Shown here: positions 36,150 through 46,993 of the stretch, in pieces
Position numbering within the stretch: the first letter of the stretch is position 1
Layout: the number at the start of each line of letters is the position of its first letter
Assembly (NCBI RefSeq): GCF_001718195.1
Contig: NZ_MCNV01000007.1
Location: 1 to 64,000, forward strand
Reading direction: 5' to 3'
DNA length: 64,000 nucleotides
Source: Paraburkholderia nodosa
GTDB taxonomy: Bacteria; Pseudomonadota; Gammaproteobacteria; Burkholderiales; Burkholderiaceae
Program-made: the position numbers and the translations under genes
Notes under the pieces: generated by a model
What the model saw: the letters and a program-made list of their open reading frames with translations, nothing else
Told to the model about the DNA's origin: nothing
Databases searched by the model: none

Positions 36150-37136
36150 ATGATAGCGAAAATCAATGGCGACCGGGCGCTGAAGCTCGCTCGCAACGTG
36201 CTCGACATCGAAGCGGACGCCGTGCGCGGGCTTCGCGACCGGCTCGACGACAACTTCGTCGGCGCGGTCGACCTCATCCTCAGCTGCCGTGGACGCGTGG
36301 TCGTTTCCGGCATCGGCAAATCGGGCCATATTGCCCGCAAGCTCGCGGCCACGCTGGCCTCCACGGGCACCCCCGCGTTTTTCGTGCACCCGGCGGAAGC
36401 GAGCCACGGCGACCTCGGCATGGTCACCGCCGACGACGTCTTCATCGGCCTGTCGAACTCCGGCGAATCCGAAGAACTCGTGGCGATCCTGCCGCTCGTC
36501 AAACGCATTGGCGCGAAGCTCATCGGCATGACGGGCAATCGCCCGCAATCGACGCTCGGCCAGCTTTCCGACGTGCATCTGGACGCCGGCGTGGAAAAAG
36601 AAGCCTGCCCGCTGAACCTCGCGCCCACCGCCAGCACGACGGCGGCACTCGCGCTCTCCGACGCACTCGCGGTCGCGGTGCTCGACGCGCGCGGCTTCGG
36701 TGCCGACGACTTCGCGCGCTCGCATCCGGGCGGCGCGCTCGGCCGGCGCCTGCTCACCTACGTGCGCGACGTGATGCGCACGGGCGACGAAATCCCGAAG
36801 GTGCGCGACGACGTGACCGTGCGCGACGCCCTCTTCCAGCTCACGGCCAAGCGCATGGGCATGACGGCGGTCGTCAACGCCGACAACCACGTGCAGGGCA
36901 TCTTCACGGATGGCGACCTGCGCCGTGTGCTCGAGCGCGTGGGCGATTTCCGCGACCTGCCGATCGCTCAGGTCATGACGAAAGGCCCGCGCACGATCGG
37001 CCCGGACCAACTTGCCGTCGAAGCTGTGGAACTGATGGAGCGCCATCGCATCAATCAGATGCTGGTCGTCGATGCCGAGGGCACGCTGATCGGCGCCCTC
37101 AACATGCACGACCTGTTCTCCAAGAAGGTGATCTGA
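36150..37136 (+). CDS. kdsD: D-arabinose 5-phosphate isomerase
   Basis: 328 aa (KpsF/GutQ family). It interconverts ribulose 5-phosphate and arabinose 5-phosphate, the first step of Kdo synthesis for lipopolysaccharide. The sugar-isomerase SIS domain (about 40-175) has 'GRVVVSGIGKSGHIARKLAA' and 'GLSNSGESEELVAIL'. Two CBS domains (about 210-328) end in 'ALNMHDLFSKKVI'. The TGA shares its A with the kdsC ATG, so translation is coupled. It is the first gene of the kdsD-kdsC-lptC-lptA-lptB run. Confidence 0.96.
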   Translation: MIAKINGDRALKLARNVLDIEADAVRGLRDRLDDNFVGAVDLILSCRGRVVVSGIGKSGHIARKLAATLASTGTPAFFVHPAEASHGDLGMVTADDVFIGLSNSGESEELVAILPLVKRIGAKLIGMTGNRPQSTLGQLSDVHLDAGVEKEACPLNLAPTASTTAALALSDALAVAVLDARGFGADDFARSHPGGALGRRLLTYVRDVMRTGDEIPKVRDDVTVRDALFQLTAKRMGMTAVVNADNHVQGIFTDGDLRRVLERVGDFRDLPIAQVMTKGPRTIGPDQLAVEAVELMERHRINQMLVVDAEGTLIGALNMHDLFSKKVI

Positions 37137-37690
37137 TGGCTAGCCCACTCGACGCAACCGCGCGCGCCGCGCGTGTGCGCTTGATGATTTTCGACATCGA
37201 CGGTGTGCTCACCGACGGTGGCCTGCTCTTCACCGGCGCGGGCGACACGATGAAGGCGTTCAACTCGCTCGACGGCCACGGCGCGAAGCTCCTGCGCGAA
37301 GCCGGCATCGACACGGCCATCATCACCGGGCGCCGTTCGGAGATCGTCGCCGTGCGCGCGAAGGAACTGAAGATCACGCATCTGTGGCAAGGCGTGGAAG
37401 ACAAGCGCGTCGCGTTCGCCGAGCTGCTCTCGCAAACGGGCATTGCGCCCGAAGCGTGCGGCTACATGGGCGATGACTGGCCCGACCTCGGCGTGATGCT
37501 CCAGTGCGGCTTCGCGGCTGCGCCCGCGAACGCCCACCCCGACGTGCTCTCGCGCGCCCACTGGGTGTCCGACAAGGTGGGCGGCCACGGCGCCGTGCGC
37601 GAAGTCACCGACCTGATCCTGCGCGCGCAGAACCGCTACGACGCCCTGCTCGCCGCGGCCTGCGCGCCGCTCGCCGGGATGCCGCGATGA
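37136..37690 (+). CDS. kdsC: 3-deoxy-manno-octulosonate-8-phosphatase
   Basis: 184 aa, HAD-superfamily phosphatase that releases Kdo from Kdo-8-phosphate. Catalytic aspartates D20 and D22 lie in 'MIFDIDGVLTDGGL'. Motif II/III elements 'AIITGRRSE' and 'GYMGDDWPDLGVM' are present. It is a tetrameric C0-type HAD without a cap domain, and length is typical. It overlaps kdsD at the start (TGATG) and lptC at the end (ATGA). Confidence 0.95.
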   Translation: MASPLDATARAARVRLMIFDIDGVLTDGGLLFTGAGDTMKAFNSLDGHGAKLLREAGIDTAIITGRRSEIVAVRAKELKITHLWQGVEDKRVAFAELLSQTGIAPEACGYMGDDWPDLGVMLQCGFAAAPANAHPDVLSRAHWVSDKVGGHGAVREVTDLILRAQNRYDALLAAACAPLAGMPR

Positions 37691-38289
37691 ACCACCAGAA
37701 GTTCCGCCTCACTTCGCTCGTGCCGCTCGTGTGCGTCGCCGCGCTCGCCGGTTTCACGTGGTGGCTGCTGCAGGCCGTCCAGCCGCGCGAGAAGGAGGCG
37801 GCGCCGCGTGCGCCCACGCATACGCCCGATTATTTCGCCGATAACTTCTCGGTGTCCGAGCTCGACCAGTCGGGCGCCACGCAGTACCGGCTCACGGCCA
37901 CGCATATGGTTCACTACGAGGACGACGAGAACAGCGACCTCACGAACCCGGCCGTGCGCGCATTCCAGCCCGGCAAGCCGATCGTCACGGCCACCGGGCT
38001 GCGCGGCACGGTCAACGCCGACGCCTCGATCGTCAATCTGTACGACAACGCGCGCATTCTGCGCGCGGCCGGCGCCGGCGACCCCGAAATGCAGGCTGAT
38101 TCCGAGCATTTCAAAGTGCTCGTGAACGACGATGTGATCCTGACCGAAAAGCCGGTTAAACTTCGACGCGGCCAGTCGGTCATGATGGCCACCAGCGGCA
38201 TGAACTACAACAATGTCTCCCGGGTCATCCAGCTCTTCGGCAACGTCCGTGGAGCCATCGCCCCGGCAGACTCCGGCGGCTCGTCCTGA
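37687..38289 (+). CDS. lptC: LPS export ABC transporter periplasmic protein LptC
   Basis: 200 aa bitopic protein. A single N-terminal transmembrane helix (about 8-30, 'LTSLVPLVCVAALAGFTWWL') anchors a periplasmic beta-jellyroll that receives LPS from LptB2FG and passes it to LptA. 'YFADNFSVSELDQSGATQYR' is a typical first strand region. The ATG overlaps the kdsC stop by 4 bp, and lptA starts 31 bp after the stop. Confidence 0.93.
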   Translation: MNHQKFRLTSLVPLVCVAALAGFTWWLLQAVQPREKEAAPRAPTHTPDYFADNFSVSELDQSGATQYRLTATHMVHYEDDENSDLTNPAVRAFQPGKPIVTATGLRGTVNADASIVNLYDNARILRAAGAGDPEMQADSEHFKVLVNDDVILTEKPVKLRRGQSVMMATSGMNYNNVSRVIQLFGNVRGAIAPADSGGSS

Positions 38290-38320
38290 ACGCCGGGCCG
38301 TCCACGCAAGGCACGATTGC

Positions 38321-39009
38321 ATGAACGATTCGCTTCCCCGTCCACTGAACGGCCGTTCGCCTGACGCCCGCCGCGCACGCTTCGCGGCGCTGATGGCGCT
38401 CGCCAGCGCGCTGCTGTTCGCCGGCCTCGCGCCCGCGGCCCATGCCGAGCGCGCCGACAAGGACAAGCCGCTCAATATCGAAGCGGACAACATGACCTAT
38501 GACGATCTGAAGCAGCAGACCGTCTTCACGGGCCACGTGGTTGCCACCAAGGGCACGATCCTCATCAAGGCCGACAAGCTCGTCGTCACCCAGGACCCGC
38601 AGGGCTATCAGTTCGCGACCGGCACTGTCGCGCCGGGCACGCCCGCCGACAAGCTCGCCTACTTCCGCCAGAAGCGCGAAGGCCTCGACGAATACGTCGA
38701 CGGCACGGCCGAGCGCATCGACTACGACGGCAAGCAGGACCTCACCACGCTCACGACGCGCGCGACGGTGCGCCGCCTGCAGGGTCTCTCGACGGTGATG
38801 GATCAGGTCCACGGCAGCGTCGTCACGTACGACGGCCAGAACGACTTCTACACGGCGCGCTCCGGCAAGGACGTCGCGGGTCCCGGCAACCCCGGCGGCC
38901 GCGTTCGCGCGATGCTCTCGCCGCGCAACACCGCCACCGGCGCACAGCCGCCCGCCGGCGCCCCGGCCGCCCTCACGCCGTCCACCAAGCTGCAGGAAGC
39001 GCCGCCACA

Positions 39010-39013
<4 letters not shown>
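38321..39013 (+). CDS. lptA: LPS transport periplasmic protein LptA
   Basis: 230 aa. The signal peptide runs to about residue 42 ('[16 protein letters not shown]', cleavage after AHA). The OstA-like beta-jellyroll follows ('[20 protein letters not shown]' then '[19 protein letters not shown]'). Molecules stack end to end to bridge the periplasm between LptC and LptD. The C-terminal 40 residues are proline/alanine-rich and probably disordered. ATG 38321 is used because it directly precedes the signal sequence. The stop overlaps the GTG start of lptB. Confidence 0.94.
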
Positions 39014-39801
<788 letters not shown>

Positions 39802-40075
39802 GCCCCCGGGCGCGCCTCGCGCGCCCGTTCACCGCAGTCCCGCAGCGCCCACCCGGGCGCGCGCGATCCGCTTTCGCGTTTTTCCGGCCTCATCTTTCGC
39901 GTTTCCCCGTGTAACTGCTCGACCTTGCCCCCAAAACGGTGCATGGCAGGCCCGGGAGCGCCCCTGTTTGCGCACCAAATTCCGGGCAGGCACCGGCGTG
40001 GCGCACGCTCGTTTTTGCGAGTGCCCCGTGGTTTCGTCCGCGTGGCAAACTCTTTACAATGGTTCGCACACCGCC

Positions 40076-41593
40076 ATGAAAGCCAGCCTCCAACTCCGCC
40101 TCTCGCAGCATCTTGCGCTCACGCCACAACTGCAACAGTCCATCCGGCTGCTGCAGCTGTCGACGCTCGAACTGCAGCAGGAGGTCGCGACGGCGATCTC
40201 GCAGAACCCGCTGCTCGAGAACGAGGACGACTGGATCGCGAGCCCGCTGCGCGTGGCCGCGGACGGCTCGGTCATCGCGCAGCCACCCGCGCCCTCCGGC
40301 GCCGAGCCGATGCAGGGCGCGAACAGTTCCACCTCGACGTCCAACGGCAGCGGCGAAAACAACGAGAGCGAGCCGCGAGGCGTGGACGAATACGACGGCC
40401 TTGGCGGCGACGCGAACGGCGACGCGAGCCAGTGGAACCTGGACGATTACGGCCGCTCGGGCAACGCCTCCGACGACGACGACCTGCCGCCGCTGCAGAT
40501 CCACGAATCGACCACCACGCTGCGCGACCATCTCATGGCGCAGTTGCGCGAAACGAACGCGAGCCAGCGCGACCGCGCGCTCATCACGTTTCTCATCGAA
40601 TCGCTCGACGAAGACGGCTACCTCAGCGCGACCTGCGAGGAAATTCTTGCCGACATTCCCGAAGAATTCGAAGTCGACGCCGACGAATTCAATGCGGCGC
40701 TAGCGCTGCTGCATAGCTTCGACCCCGCGGGCGTGGGCGCGCGCTCGGCCTCCGAGTGCCTCAAGCTGCAGTTGTTGCGCGTCACTTCGTCGCCCACGCG
40801 CACGCTCGCGCTCGAAATCGTGTCGAACTATCTCGAACTGCTCGCCGCGCGCGACTTCACGCGGTTGCGCAAGCAACTGAAGACGGGCGACGACGAGCTG
40901 CGTGACGCGCATGCGCTGATCCGTTCGCTCGAACCGTTCCCGGGTTCGTCGTATGGCAAGGCCGAAGCCGATTACGTGGTGCCCGACATCATCGTGAAGA
41001 GGACCGGCCAGAACTGGCATGCGGAACTCAACCCCGAGGTGGTGCCGAAGCTGCGCATCAACCACCTGTACGCGAATATCCTGCGCAACAACCGTGGCGA
41101 TCCGGCTAGCGGTTCGCTGCGCCAGCAGCTGCAGGAAGCGCGCTGGCTCATCAAGAATATCCAGCAGCGCTTCGAGACGATCCTGCGTGTCGCGCAGGCT
41201 ATCGTCGAGCGTCAGAAGAACTTTTTCGTGCACGGCGAAATCGCCATGCGCCCCTTGGTTTTGAGGGAGATTGCTGATACGCTGGGCCTACACGAATCAA
41301 CTGTCTCGCGTGTGACAACCGGTAAATACATGCTGACTCCATTCGGGACACTTGAATTTAAGTACTTCTTCGGATCGCATGTATCGACGGACACCGGAGG
41401 CGCTGCATCGTCCACCGCCATCCGCGCCCTCATCAAGCAACTCATAGGAGCCGAGAACACCAAATCTCCTCTTTCAGACAGCCGCATAGCCGAACTGCTG
41501 GCAGAACAGGGCTTCGTGGTCGCGCGACGCACCGTTGCGAAGTATCGCGAGGCGCTGAAGATTCCAGCCGTCAATCTGCGCAAGTCTCTTTAG
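40076..41593 (+). CDS. rpoN: RNA polymerase sigma-54 factor
   Basis: 505 aa. The region I activator-interaction domain is at 1-50 ('[20 protein letters not shown]'), followed by an acidic region II (about 60-145). The core-binding domain runs about 150-330 and the HTH about 385-405. The RpoN box '[10 protein letters not shown]' (483-492) reads the -24 element. ATG 40076 is fixed by the family N-terminus '[11 protein letters not shown]'; the longer frame is not coding. From about 41250 onward third positions become less GC-rich than in the rest of the gene. It heads the nitrogen-PTS cluster rpoN-hpf-ptsN-hprK-rapZ. Confidence 0.97.
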   Translation: MKASLQLRLSQHLALTPQLQQSIRLLQLSTLELQQEVATAISQNPLLENEDDWIASPLRVAADGSVIAQPPAPSGAEPMQGANSSTSTSNGSGENNESEPRGVDEYDGLGGDANGDASQWNLDDYGRSGNASDDDDLPPLQIHESTTTLRDHLMAQLRETNASQRDRALITFLIESLDEDGYLSATCEEILADIPEEFEVDADEFNAALALLHSFDPAGVGARSASECLKLQLLRVTSSPTRTLALEIVSNYLELLAARDFTRLRKQLKTGDDELRDAHALIRSLEPFPGSSYGKAEADYVVPDIIVKRTGQNWHAELNPEVVPKLRINHLYANILRNNRGDPASGSLRQQLQEARWLIKNIQQRFETILRVAQAIVERQKNFFVHGEIAMRPLVLREIADTLGLHESTVSRVTTGKYMLTPFGTLEFKYFFGSHVSTDTGGAASSTAIRALIKQLIGAENTKSPLSDSRIAELLAEQGFVVARRTVAKYREALKIPAVNLRKSL

Positions 41594-41766
41594 CCTGTTC
41601 CGGCTTTTTCGGAGCAGGCGTTTTCCGGCCGCTACGCCCGTTGGCGGACATGGCCGGCCGAGTTCGCCCGCCGTCGCAGGCCTTTCGGGGAGCCGCGTTC
41701 TGGCAGACAGTCGACCGGCATTGCCGCACTTCACGCGTCACGCGGCCATCAGCCTGGAGAAGCACT

Positions 41767-42123
41767 ATGAATCTGAAGATCAGTGGACACCATCTCGAAG
41801 TAACGCCAGCGTTGCGAGAATACGTGATCACCAAACTGGACAGGGTGCTAAGACATTTCGATCAGGTAATCGATGGCAATGTGGTCCTCTCGGTCGACAA
41901 CCATAAGGAAAAGGATAAGAGACAGAAGGTCGAAGTGAACCTTCATCTGAAAGGCAAGGACATATTTGTGGAGAGCGCGAACGGCGACATGTACGCCGCC
42001 ATCGATCTCGTGGTCGACAAGCTGGACCGCCAGGTCGTACGTCACAAGGACCGCGTGCAGGGACATCAACATGAGGCGATCAAGCACCAGCCTGCGCCCA
42101 TCATCGAAATCCCGCCGCAGTGA
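41767..42123 (+). CDS. hpf: Ribosome hibernation promoting factor (short form)
   Basis: 118 aa, beta-alpha-beta-beta-beta-alpha fold of the HPF/YfiA family ('[20 protein letters not shown]' at the N-terminus, '[20 protein letters not shown]' in the second half). It lacks the C-terminal dimerisation domain of the long form. It binds the 30S A/P sites in stationary phase and helps form 100S dimers. AGG, AGA, CTA and ATA codons are more frequent than in neighbours. The start ATG is preceded by GGAGAAGCACT. A strong terminator follows 80 bp downstream. Confidence 0.95.
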   Translation: MNLKISGHHLEVTPALREYVITKLDRVLRHFDQVIDGNVVLSVDNHKEKDKRQKVEVNLHLKGKDIFVESANGDMYAAIDLVVDKLDRQVVRHKDRVQGHQHEAIKHQPAPIIEIPPQ

Positions 42124-42203
42124 TCCCACAGTGTCCTGTGTGGCGATTCACGCCATGAACCGGGGCTGGAGTCGATAGTTCATCCTCCGCCCCTCGAAGC
42201 GAA

Positions 42204-42228
42204 GCCGCCCAAACCGGGCGGCTTTTTC
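42204..42228 (+). terminator. Rho-independent terminator after hpf
   Basis: GCCGCCC-AAACC-GGGCGGC forms a perfect 7-bp stem with a 5-nt loop, followed by five Ts. Confidence 0.9.
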
Positions 42229-42328
42229 GTGAGTACGCGCAATGCTGGGTTTTACCGCTGGGTGCAACCGGGCAACGAGGGTTGCGCTCATGCGTGGCGC
42301 ATCGCACCATCGGCGTGGACGCTTGTTC

Positions 42329-42334
42329 TATAAT
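42329..42334 (+). promoter_or_regulatory. Candidate -10 (TATAAT) for ptsN
   Basis: Exact TATAAT hexamer 142 bp upstream of ptsN, after the hpf terminator. The -35 position (ACCATC) is poor, so an activator or another sigma factor could be involved. Confidence 0.35.
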
Positions 42335-42476
42335 GGTCCAGTCGTATTACGGGGTCTAACGCGCCAACAGGTCCCCACGGTCCCGGCACCGGGCTTCGTC
42401 GCCAGATCCAAAGCTTCCGCCAAAGCGGTCAGCTGTCGGGGTGTGGAGCATTCAGGCCACGTTTTCGCCTGCCAAC

Positions 42477-42932
42477 ATGAATCGTTTAGCCAAAATACTT
42501 CCCATCGAGAACGTCGTCGTCGGCCTGTCCGTCACCAGCAAGAAACGCGTCTTCGAGCAGGCTGGCCTGATCTTCGAAAACCAGAACGGCATCGCCCGCA
42601 GCACGGTTACCGACAATCTTTTCGCACGCGAGCGTCTCGGCTCCACGGGCCTCGGCGAAGGCGTCGCGATCCCGCACGGCCGCATCAAGGGCCTGAAGCA
42701 GCCGCAGGCCGCCTTCGTGCGCCTCGCCGAGCCGATCGCCTTCGAAGCGCCAGACGGCCTGCCCGTGTCGCTTTTGATCTTCCTGCTCGTGCCCGAACAG
42801 GCCACGCAGCAGCACCTTGAAATCCTGTCCGAGATCGCACAACTACTGTCGGATCGCGAAACGCGTGAGCGGCTCCATACGGAAGAAGACCGCGAAACGT
42901 TGCATCGCCTGCTCACCCAGTGGCAACCTTGA
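42477..42932 (+). CDS. ptsN: PTS IIA-like nitrogen regulatory protein PtsN
   Basis: 151 aa. EIIA(Ntr) with the phosphorylatable histidine H67 in 'GEGVAIPHGRIKG'. It receives phosphate from NPr via the nitrogen PTS and regulates potassium transport, sigma-54-linked nitrogen functions and stress responses. It lies downstream of rpoN-hpf and upstream of hprK, the usual beta-proteobacterial order. The start ATG 42477 gives the family N-terminus 'MNRLAKILPIENV'; a GTG 36 nt upstream is possible but not conserved. Confidence 0.95.
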   Translation: MNRLAKILPIENVVVGLSVTSKKRVFEQAGLIFENQNGIARSTVTDNLFARERLGSTGLGEGVAIPHGRIKGLKQPQAAFVRLAEPIAFEAPDGLPVSLLIFLLVPEQATQQHLEILSEIAQLLSDRETRERLHTEEDRETLHRLLTQWQP

Positions 42933-43133
42933 TGTAATGTGCGGCGTCTTGCGAGGCGCGGTCGCGGTACGCGCGGCCGAACAGCGCGCGCTCGACGCTC
43001 GTTGCAGGGGTGAAGCGTAAGGCGCCGGCAGCCGTGAACCACCCAGGTAGCGCACCCAGGCCAGGTCGCGCGGATTATTTAGCCAGCAATTCAGTCAGCC
43101 GTTAAGCGAGTCATCTCGCGGAGTCACCGACTC

Positions 43134-44102
43134 ATGGACACTTCCAGCATCAACGCCCAAAGCATCTTCGACGACAACGCCACCACGCTGAAACTCAGCT
43201 GGCTGACGGGGCACGAAGGCTGGGAACGCGGCTTTTCGACCGAAACGGTGGCCACGGCCACGGCGAGCGCCGACCTCGTCGGTCACCTGAACCTGATCCA
43301 TCCGAACCGCATCCAGGTGCTCGGCGACGCCGAAATTCACTACTACCAGCGCCAGACCGACGAAGACCGCTCGCGCCACATGGCCGAGCTGATCGCGCTC
43401 GAACCACCGTTTCTCGTGGTCGCCGACGGCATGACCGCGCCGCCCGAACTGGTGCTGCGTTGCACGCGTTCTTCCACGCCACTCTTCACCACGCCGATGT
43501 CGGCGGCCACCGTCATCGACAGCCTGCGCCTCTACATGTCGCGCATTCTCGCGCCGCGCGCGACGCTGCACGGCGTATTTCTCGACATTCTCGGCATGGG
43601 CGTGCTGCTCACGGGCGACTCGGGTCTCGGCAAGAGCGAGCTGGGTCTGGAGCTGATCAGCCGCGGCCATGGCCTCGTAGCCGACGACGCCGTGGACTTC
43701 GTGCGCCTCGGCCCCGATTTCGTCGAGGGGCGCTGCCCGCCGCTGTTGCAGAACCTGCTCGAAGTGCGCGGCCTCGGCCTGCTCGACATCAAGACGATCT
43801 TCGGTGAAACGGCCGTGCGCCGGAAGATGAAGCTCAAGCTCATCGTGCAACTCGTGCGCCGCCCGGACGGCGAGTTCCAGCGTCTGCCGCTGGAGAGCCA
43901 GACCGTCGACGTGCTCGGCCTGCCCATCAGCAAGGTCACGATCCAGGTGGCCGCGGGCCGCAACCTCGCCGTGCTGGTCGAGGCCGCCGTGCGCAACACG
44001 ATCCTGCAATTGCGCGGTATCGACACCCTGCGCGACTTCATGGACCGCCAGCGTCTCGCCATGCAGGACCCCGACAGCCAGTTTCCCGGCAAGCTGATCT
44101 GA
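43134..44102 (+). CDS. hprK: HPr kinase/phosphorylase
   Basis: 322 aa. The N-terminal domain spans about 1-130. The C-terminal P-loop kinase domain carries Walker A 'GDSGLGKSE' (161-169) and the signature '[17 protein letters not shown]' (about 214-230). It phosphorylates or dephosphorylates HPr on serine. In beta-proteobacteria it sits with ptsN and rapZ even though sugar PTS transport is often incomplete, so it probably tunes the nitrogen-PTS. It lies 201 bp after ptsN with a possible own promoter region. Confidence 0.95.
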   Translation: MDTSSINAQSIFDDNATTLKLSWLTGHEGWERGFSTETVATATASADLVGHLNLIHPNRIQVLGDAEIHYYQRQTDEDRSRHMAELIALEPPFLVVADGMTAPPELVLRCTRSSTPLFTTPMSAATVIDSLRLYMSRILAPRATLHGVFLDILGMGVLLTGDSGLGKSELGLELISRGHGLVADDAVDFVRLGPDFVEGRCPPLLQNLLEVRGLGLLDIKTIFGETAVRRKMKLKLIVQLVRRPDGEFQRLPLESQTVDVLGLPISKVTIQVAAGRNLAVLVEAAVRNTILQLRGIDTLRDFMDRQRLAMQDPDSQFPGKLI

Positions 44103-44240
44103 CGCCCGAAGCGGTGAGGCCGGCGAGGCGCGCAATGTACGCCGTGCGCGCCCTCGAAACGAGCGCCTGCGGCCCGGAGAGCCAATACAGGCGCGCGGAT
44201 CGGATGCTATGATGACCCAATCGGGTTCATCGACTCTCCC

Positions 44241-45134
44241 ATGCGTATCATCCTGATCACCGGCATTTCGGGTTCCGGCAAGTCAGTGGCGCTCAATGCG
44301 CTCGAAGACGTCGGCTATTATTGCGTCGACAATCTGCCGCCGCGCTTTCTACCGCAACTCGCCCAATATCTCAGCGACGACGGCTACGAACGCCTCGCCG
44401 TCGCTATCGATGCGCGCTCGAGTTCGTCGTTCGACGACATGCCGGAGATGATCCGCGACCTGGCGCTTCGCCACGATGTGCGCGTGCTCTTCCTCAACGC
44501 GAGCACGCAGTCGCTCATCCAGCGCTTCTCGGAAACGCGCCGCCGCCATCCGCTTTCGGGCTCCGCCGCGCACGACGCCAACGTGGGCATGCTCAAGTCA
44601 CTCGAAGAAGCGATCGAGCACGAGCGTGAACTCGTTTCGAACCTCGCCGAGTTCGGCCATCAGGTCGACACGAGCAACCTGAGTTCCAACGCACTGCGCC
44701 AGTGGGTGAAGGTGTTCGTCGGCGGCGAGCGCGGCTCGCTCATGCTCACGTTCGAATCGTTCGGCTTCAAGCGCGGCGTACCGCTCGACGCCGACCTCGT
44801 GTTCGACGTGCGCACGCTGCCGAACCCGCATTACGACGCCCGCCTGCGCCCGCTCACCGGGCTCGATCAGCCCGTGATCGACTTTCTCAATGCGCAGCCG
44901 GCCGTCCACGAAATGATCGACGATGTCTATGCGTTCGTCGCGAAGTGGCTGCCGCATTTTCGCGCCGACAACCGCAGCTATCTCACCGTTGCGATCGGCT
45001 GCACGGGCGGACAACATCGATCGGTGTACATCGCCCAGACGCTCGCCACGCGCTTTGCCGGCGAGTCGAACGTTATCGTGCGTCACCGCGACGCGCCTCT
45101 CGATGTCGGAGAGTCGTCACGGCTGATCGCCTAA
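44241..45134 (+). CDS. rapZ: RNase adapter protein RapZ
   Basis: 297 aa. The N-terminal P-loop domain has Walker A 'GISGSGKSV' (8-16). A C-terminal RNA-binding domain ends in '[18 protein letters not shown]'. In E. coli RapZ directs RNase E to the GlmZ small RNA and so controls glucosamine-6-phosphate synthesis; whether GlmY/GlmZ-like RNAs exist here is unknown. The gene follows hprK by 138 bp, completing the rpoN-rapZ cluster. Confidence 0.95.
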   Translation: MRIILITGISGSGKSVALNALEDVGYYCVDNLPPRFLPQLAQYLSDDGYERLAVAIDARSSSSFDDMPEMIRDLALRHDVRVLFLNASTQSLIQRFSETRRRHPLSGSAAHDANVGMLKSLEEAIEHERELVSNLAEFGHQVDTSNLSSNALRQWVKVFVGGERGSLMLTFESFGFKRGVPLDADLVFDVRTLPNPHYDARLRPLTGLDQPVIDFLNAQPAVHEMIDDVYAFVAKWLPHFRADNRSYLTVAIGCTGGQHRSVYIAQTLATRFAGESNVIVRHRDAPLDVGESSRLIA

Positions 45135-45176
45135 CCGGCTGCGCATCGCGCGGCCCTTAACCGAAAGCGTTGCGCC

Positions 45177-45815
45177 ATGTCCTCGTCTCCTGCCGTGCTT
45201 GGCCGTTTGCCGTTGTTCCCGCTGCATACGGTGCTGTTCCCCGGCGGCCTGCTGCCGCTCAAGATCTTCGAAGCGCGATACCTGGACATGGCGAGCGAGT
45301 GCCTGCGCGAGCACACGCCGTTCGGCGTGTGCCTGCTCAAAAGTGGCGCGGAAGTCGCGCAGCCCGACGAGACGACTGCCGTGCCCGAATCCGTGGGATG
45401 CCTCGCGCTCATCGAGCAATGCGATGTCGAGACCGTCGGCATGCTGCATATCCAGGCTCACGGCACGCAACGCTTTCATCTGCTCTCGCATCGCGTGGAA
45501 GCCGACGGCCTGCTCGTGGGCACGGCCGAGTTGATCCCCGAAGATATTCCACTGGAAGGCGGCAAACAGCTCGCGCAATTCGGCGCGTGTGCGGAAGTGC
45601 TCGAGCGCATCATCGCGACGATCCGCGAGCGCGATTCCGCGAGCCTGCCGTTTGCGGAGCCGTTCCGCTTCGACGATCCCTCGTGGGTATCGAACCGTCT
45701 GGCCGAGGTGCTGCCGATCGCGCTGCGCGCGCGTCAGAAGCTCATGGAGTTGAACGATGCCGGCGCGCGTATCGAAATCGTGCATCACTACATGCAGCAG
45801 CATCAGCTGCTTTGA
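45177..45815 (+). CDS. LON-substrate-binding-domain protein, 212 aa
   Basis: The whole protein is a PUA-like Lon N-terminal domain without protease or ATPase parts. 'LPLFPLHTVLFPGGLLPLKI' (about 11-30) followed by 'FEARYLDMASECLRE' is the typical opening of Lon N-domains. A C-terminal four-helix part (about 120-205) resembles stand-alone family members. The function of these isolated domains is unsettled; substrate binding for protein quality control is the usual suggestion. It starts 42 bp after rapZ on the same strand and converges on mutY. Confidence 0.9.
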   Translation: MSSSPAVLGRLPLFPLHTVLFPGGLLPLKIFEARYLDMASECLREHTPFGVCLLKSGAEVAQPDETTAVPESVGCLALIEQCDVETVGMLHIQAHGTQRFHLLSHRVEADGLLVGTAELIPEDIPLEGGKQLAQFGACAEVLERIIATIRERDSASLPFAEPFRFDDPSWVSNRLAEVLPIALRARQKLMELNDAGARIEIVHHYMQQHQLL

Positions 45816-45844
45816 TGCAGCGTTGATGCCGCTTGCTCGCTGAC

Positions 45845-46978
45845 TCAGATCAGCGGTCCACGCAAACCATCGAGCAGTTTGCGCACCGGCGCGGGCACGC
45901 CATACGCGTCGATGTTGCCTAGCGACACCCATGCGCTCTGTCCATCATTGGCTTCGAGCGGCGCGGCATTGCGCTTGAGTTCGATCACGCGCGGCTCGAT
46001 GTCGAGCTTGAAGTGCGTGAACGTATGCGTGAGCGGCATGAGCGCCGAACTCGACGCCGCGCGCTCCGGCGTCACTCCGAAGTCTCGCGCGCGCTCGGCG
46101 AGCGCGGGTTCGTCCGCGGCTTCGGGCAAGCTCCACAACCCACCCCAGATACCCGATGGCGGGCGCTTCTCCAGCATCACCGCATCGCCGTCGAGCAGCA
46201 CGAGCATCCACGTGCGCCGCGTGGGCACGGCCTTCTTCGGGCGCGCGGCGGGTAGTTCGCGTTGACGTCCCGTCGCGTTCGCCACGCAGTCCTGCGCGAA
46301 CGGACAGCGCGCGCAGTCGGGCTTGCCCCGCCCGCACAGCGTCGCGCCAAGATCCATCAAGCCTTGCGTGTACGCGCTCACGTCGGCGTCGCTCGCTTCG
46401 GGACCCGGCACGAGCGTTTCGGCGAGCGTCCACATCGCGTTCTCCACGCGCTTTTCACCAGGAAAGCCTTCCACGCCGAACACGCGCGCGAGCACGCGCT
46501 TCACGTTGCCGTCCAGGATCGTTTCGCGCGCGCCGAACGCGAACGACGCGATCGCCGCCGCCGTCGAACGGCCGATGCCGGGCAGCTCCGCGAGCGCCTC
46601 GACCGTCTGCGGAAACTTGCCACCGTGGGTATCGGCCACGACCTGCGCGCAGCGGTGCAGATTGCGCGCGCGCGAGTAATAGCCGAGGCCGGCCCAGAGC
46701 GCCATCACGTCGTCGTCGGGCGCAGCGGCGAGCGCTTCGACCGTGGGAAAGCGCTCGAGAAAACGCGCGTAGTACGGAATCACGGTCGAGACCTGAGTCT
46801 GCTGCAGCATGATTTCCGATAGCCAGATGCGATACGGGTCGCGCGTGTTCTGCCACGGCAGGTCGTGACGGCCATGCTCGCGCTGCCAGGCGATCAGGCG
46901 CGGCGCGAAACCGGTGAGCAGCTCAGCGGGATACGCGCCAGCCGGTAGCGGCGCGGAAGTGGAAGAAGTTCGGTACAT
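45845..46978 (-). CDS. mutY: A/G-specific adenine DNA glycosylase
   Basis: 377 aa. It removes adenine mispaired with 8-oxoguanine. The catalytic residues are E55 in 'SEIMLQQTQ' and D156 in 'TILDGNVKRV', after the HhH motif 'LPGIGRSTAAAI'. The 4Fe-4S cluster cysteines are in 'CGRGKPDCARCPFAQDC'. The C-terminal Nudix-like 8-oxoG recognition domain (about 240-370) is present. It lies 15 bp after mutM on the same strand, so the two 8-oxoguanine repair enzymes are probably co-transcribed. Confidence 0.97.
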   Translation of the reverse strand: MYRTSSTSAPLPAGAYPAELLTGFAPRLIAWQREHGRHDLPWQNTRDPYRIWLSEIMLQQTQVSTVIPYYARFLERFPTVEALAAAPDDDVMALWAGLGYYSRARNLHRCAQVVADTHGGKFPQTVEALAELPGIGRSTAAAIASFAFGARETILDGNVKRVLARVFGVEGFPGEKRVENAMWTLAETLVPGPEASDADVSAYTQGLMDLGATLCGRGKPDCARCPFAQDCVANATGRQRELPAARPKKAVPTRRTWMLVLLDGDAVMLEKRPPSGIWGGLWSLPEAADEPALAERARDFGVTPERAASSSALMPLTHTFTHFKLDIEPRVIELKRNAAPLEANDGQSAWVSLGNIDAYGVPAPVRKLLDGLRGPLI

Positions 46979-46993
46979 GGAAATGCCTGGCGC

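Larger units (their letters stand above)
42124..42476. other. 353-bp intergenic region between hpf and ptsN
   Basis: It contains the hpf terminator (42204-42228) and a TATAAT at 42329-42334 that could promote ptsN-hprK-rapZ. The 140-nt leader after that hexamer has no recognisable riboswitch or small ORF. No gene is supported here. Confidence 0.5.
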
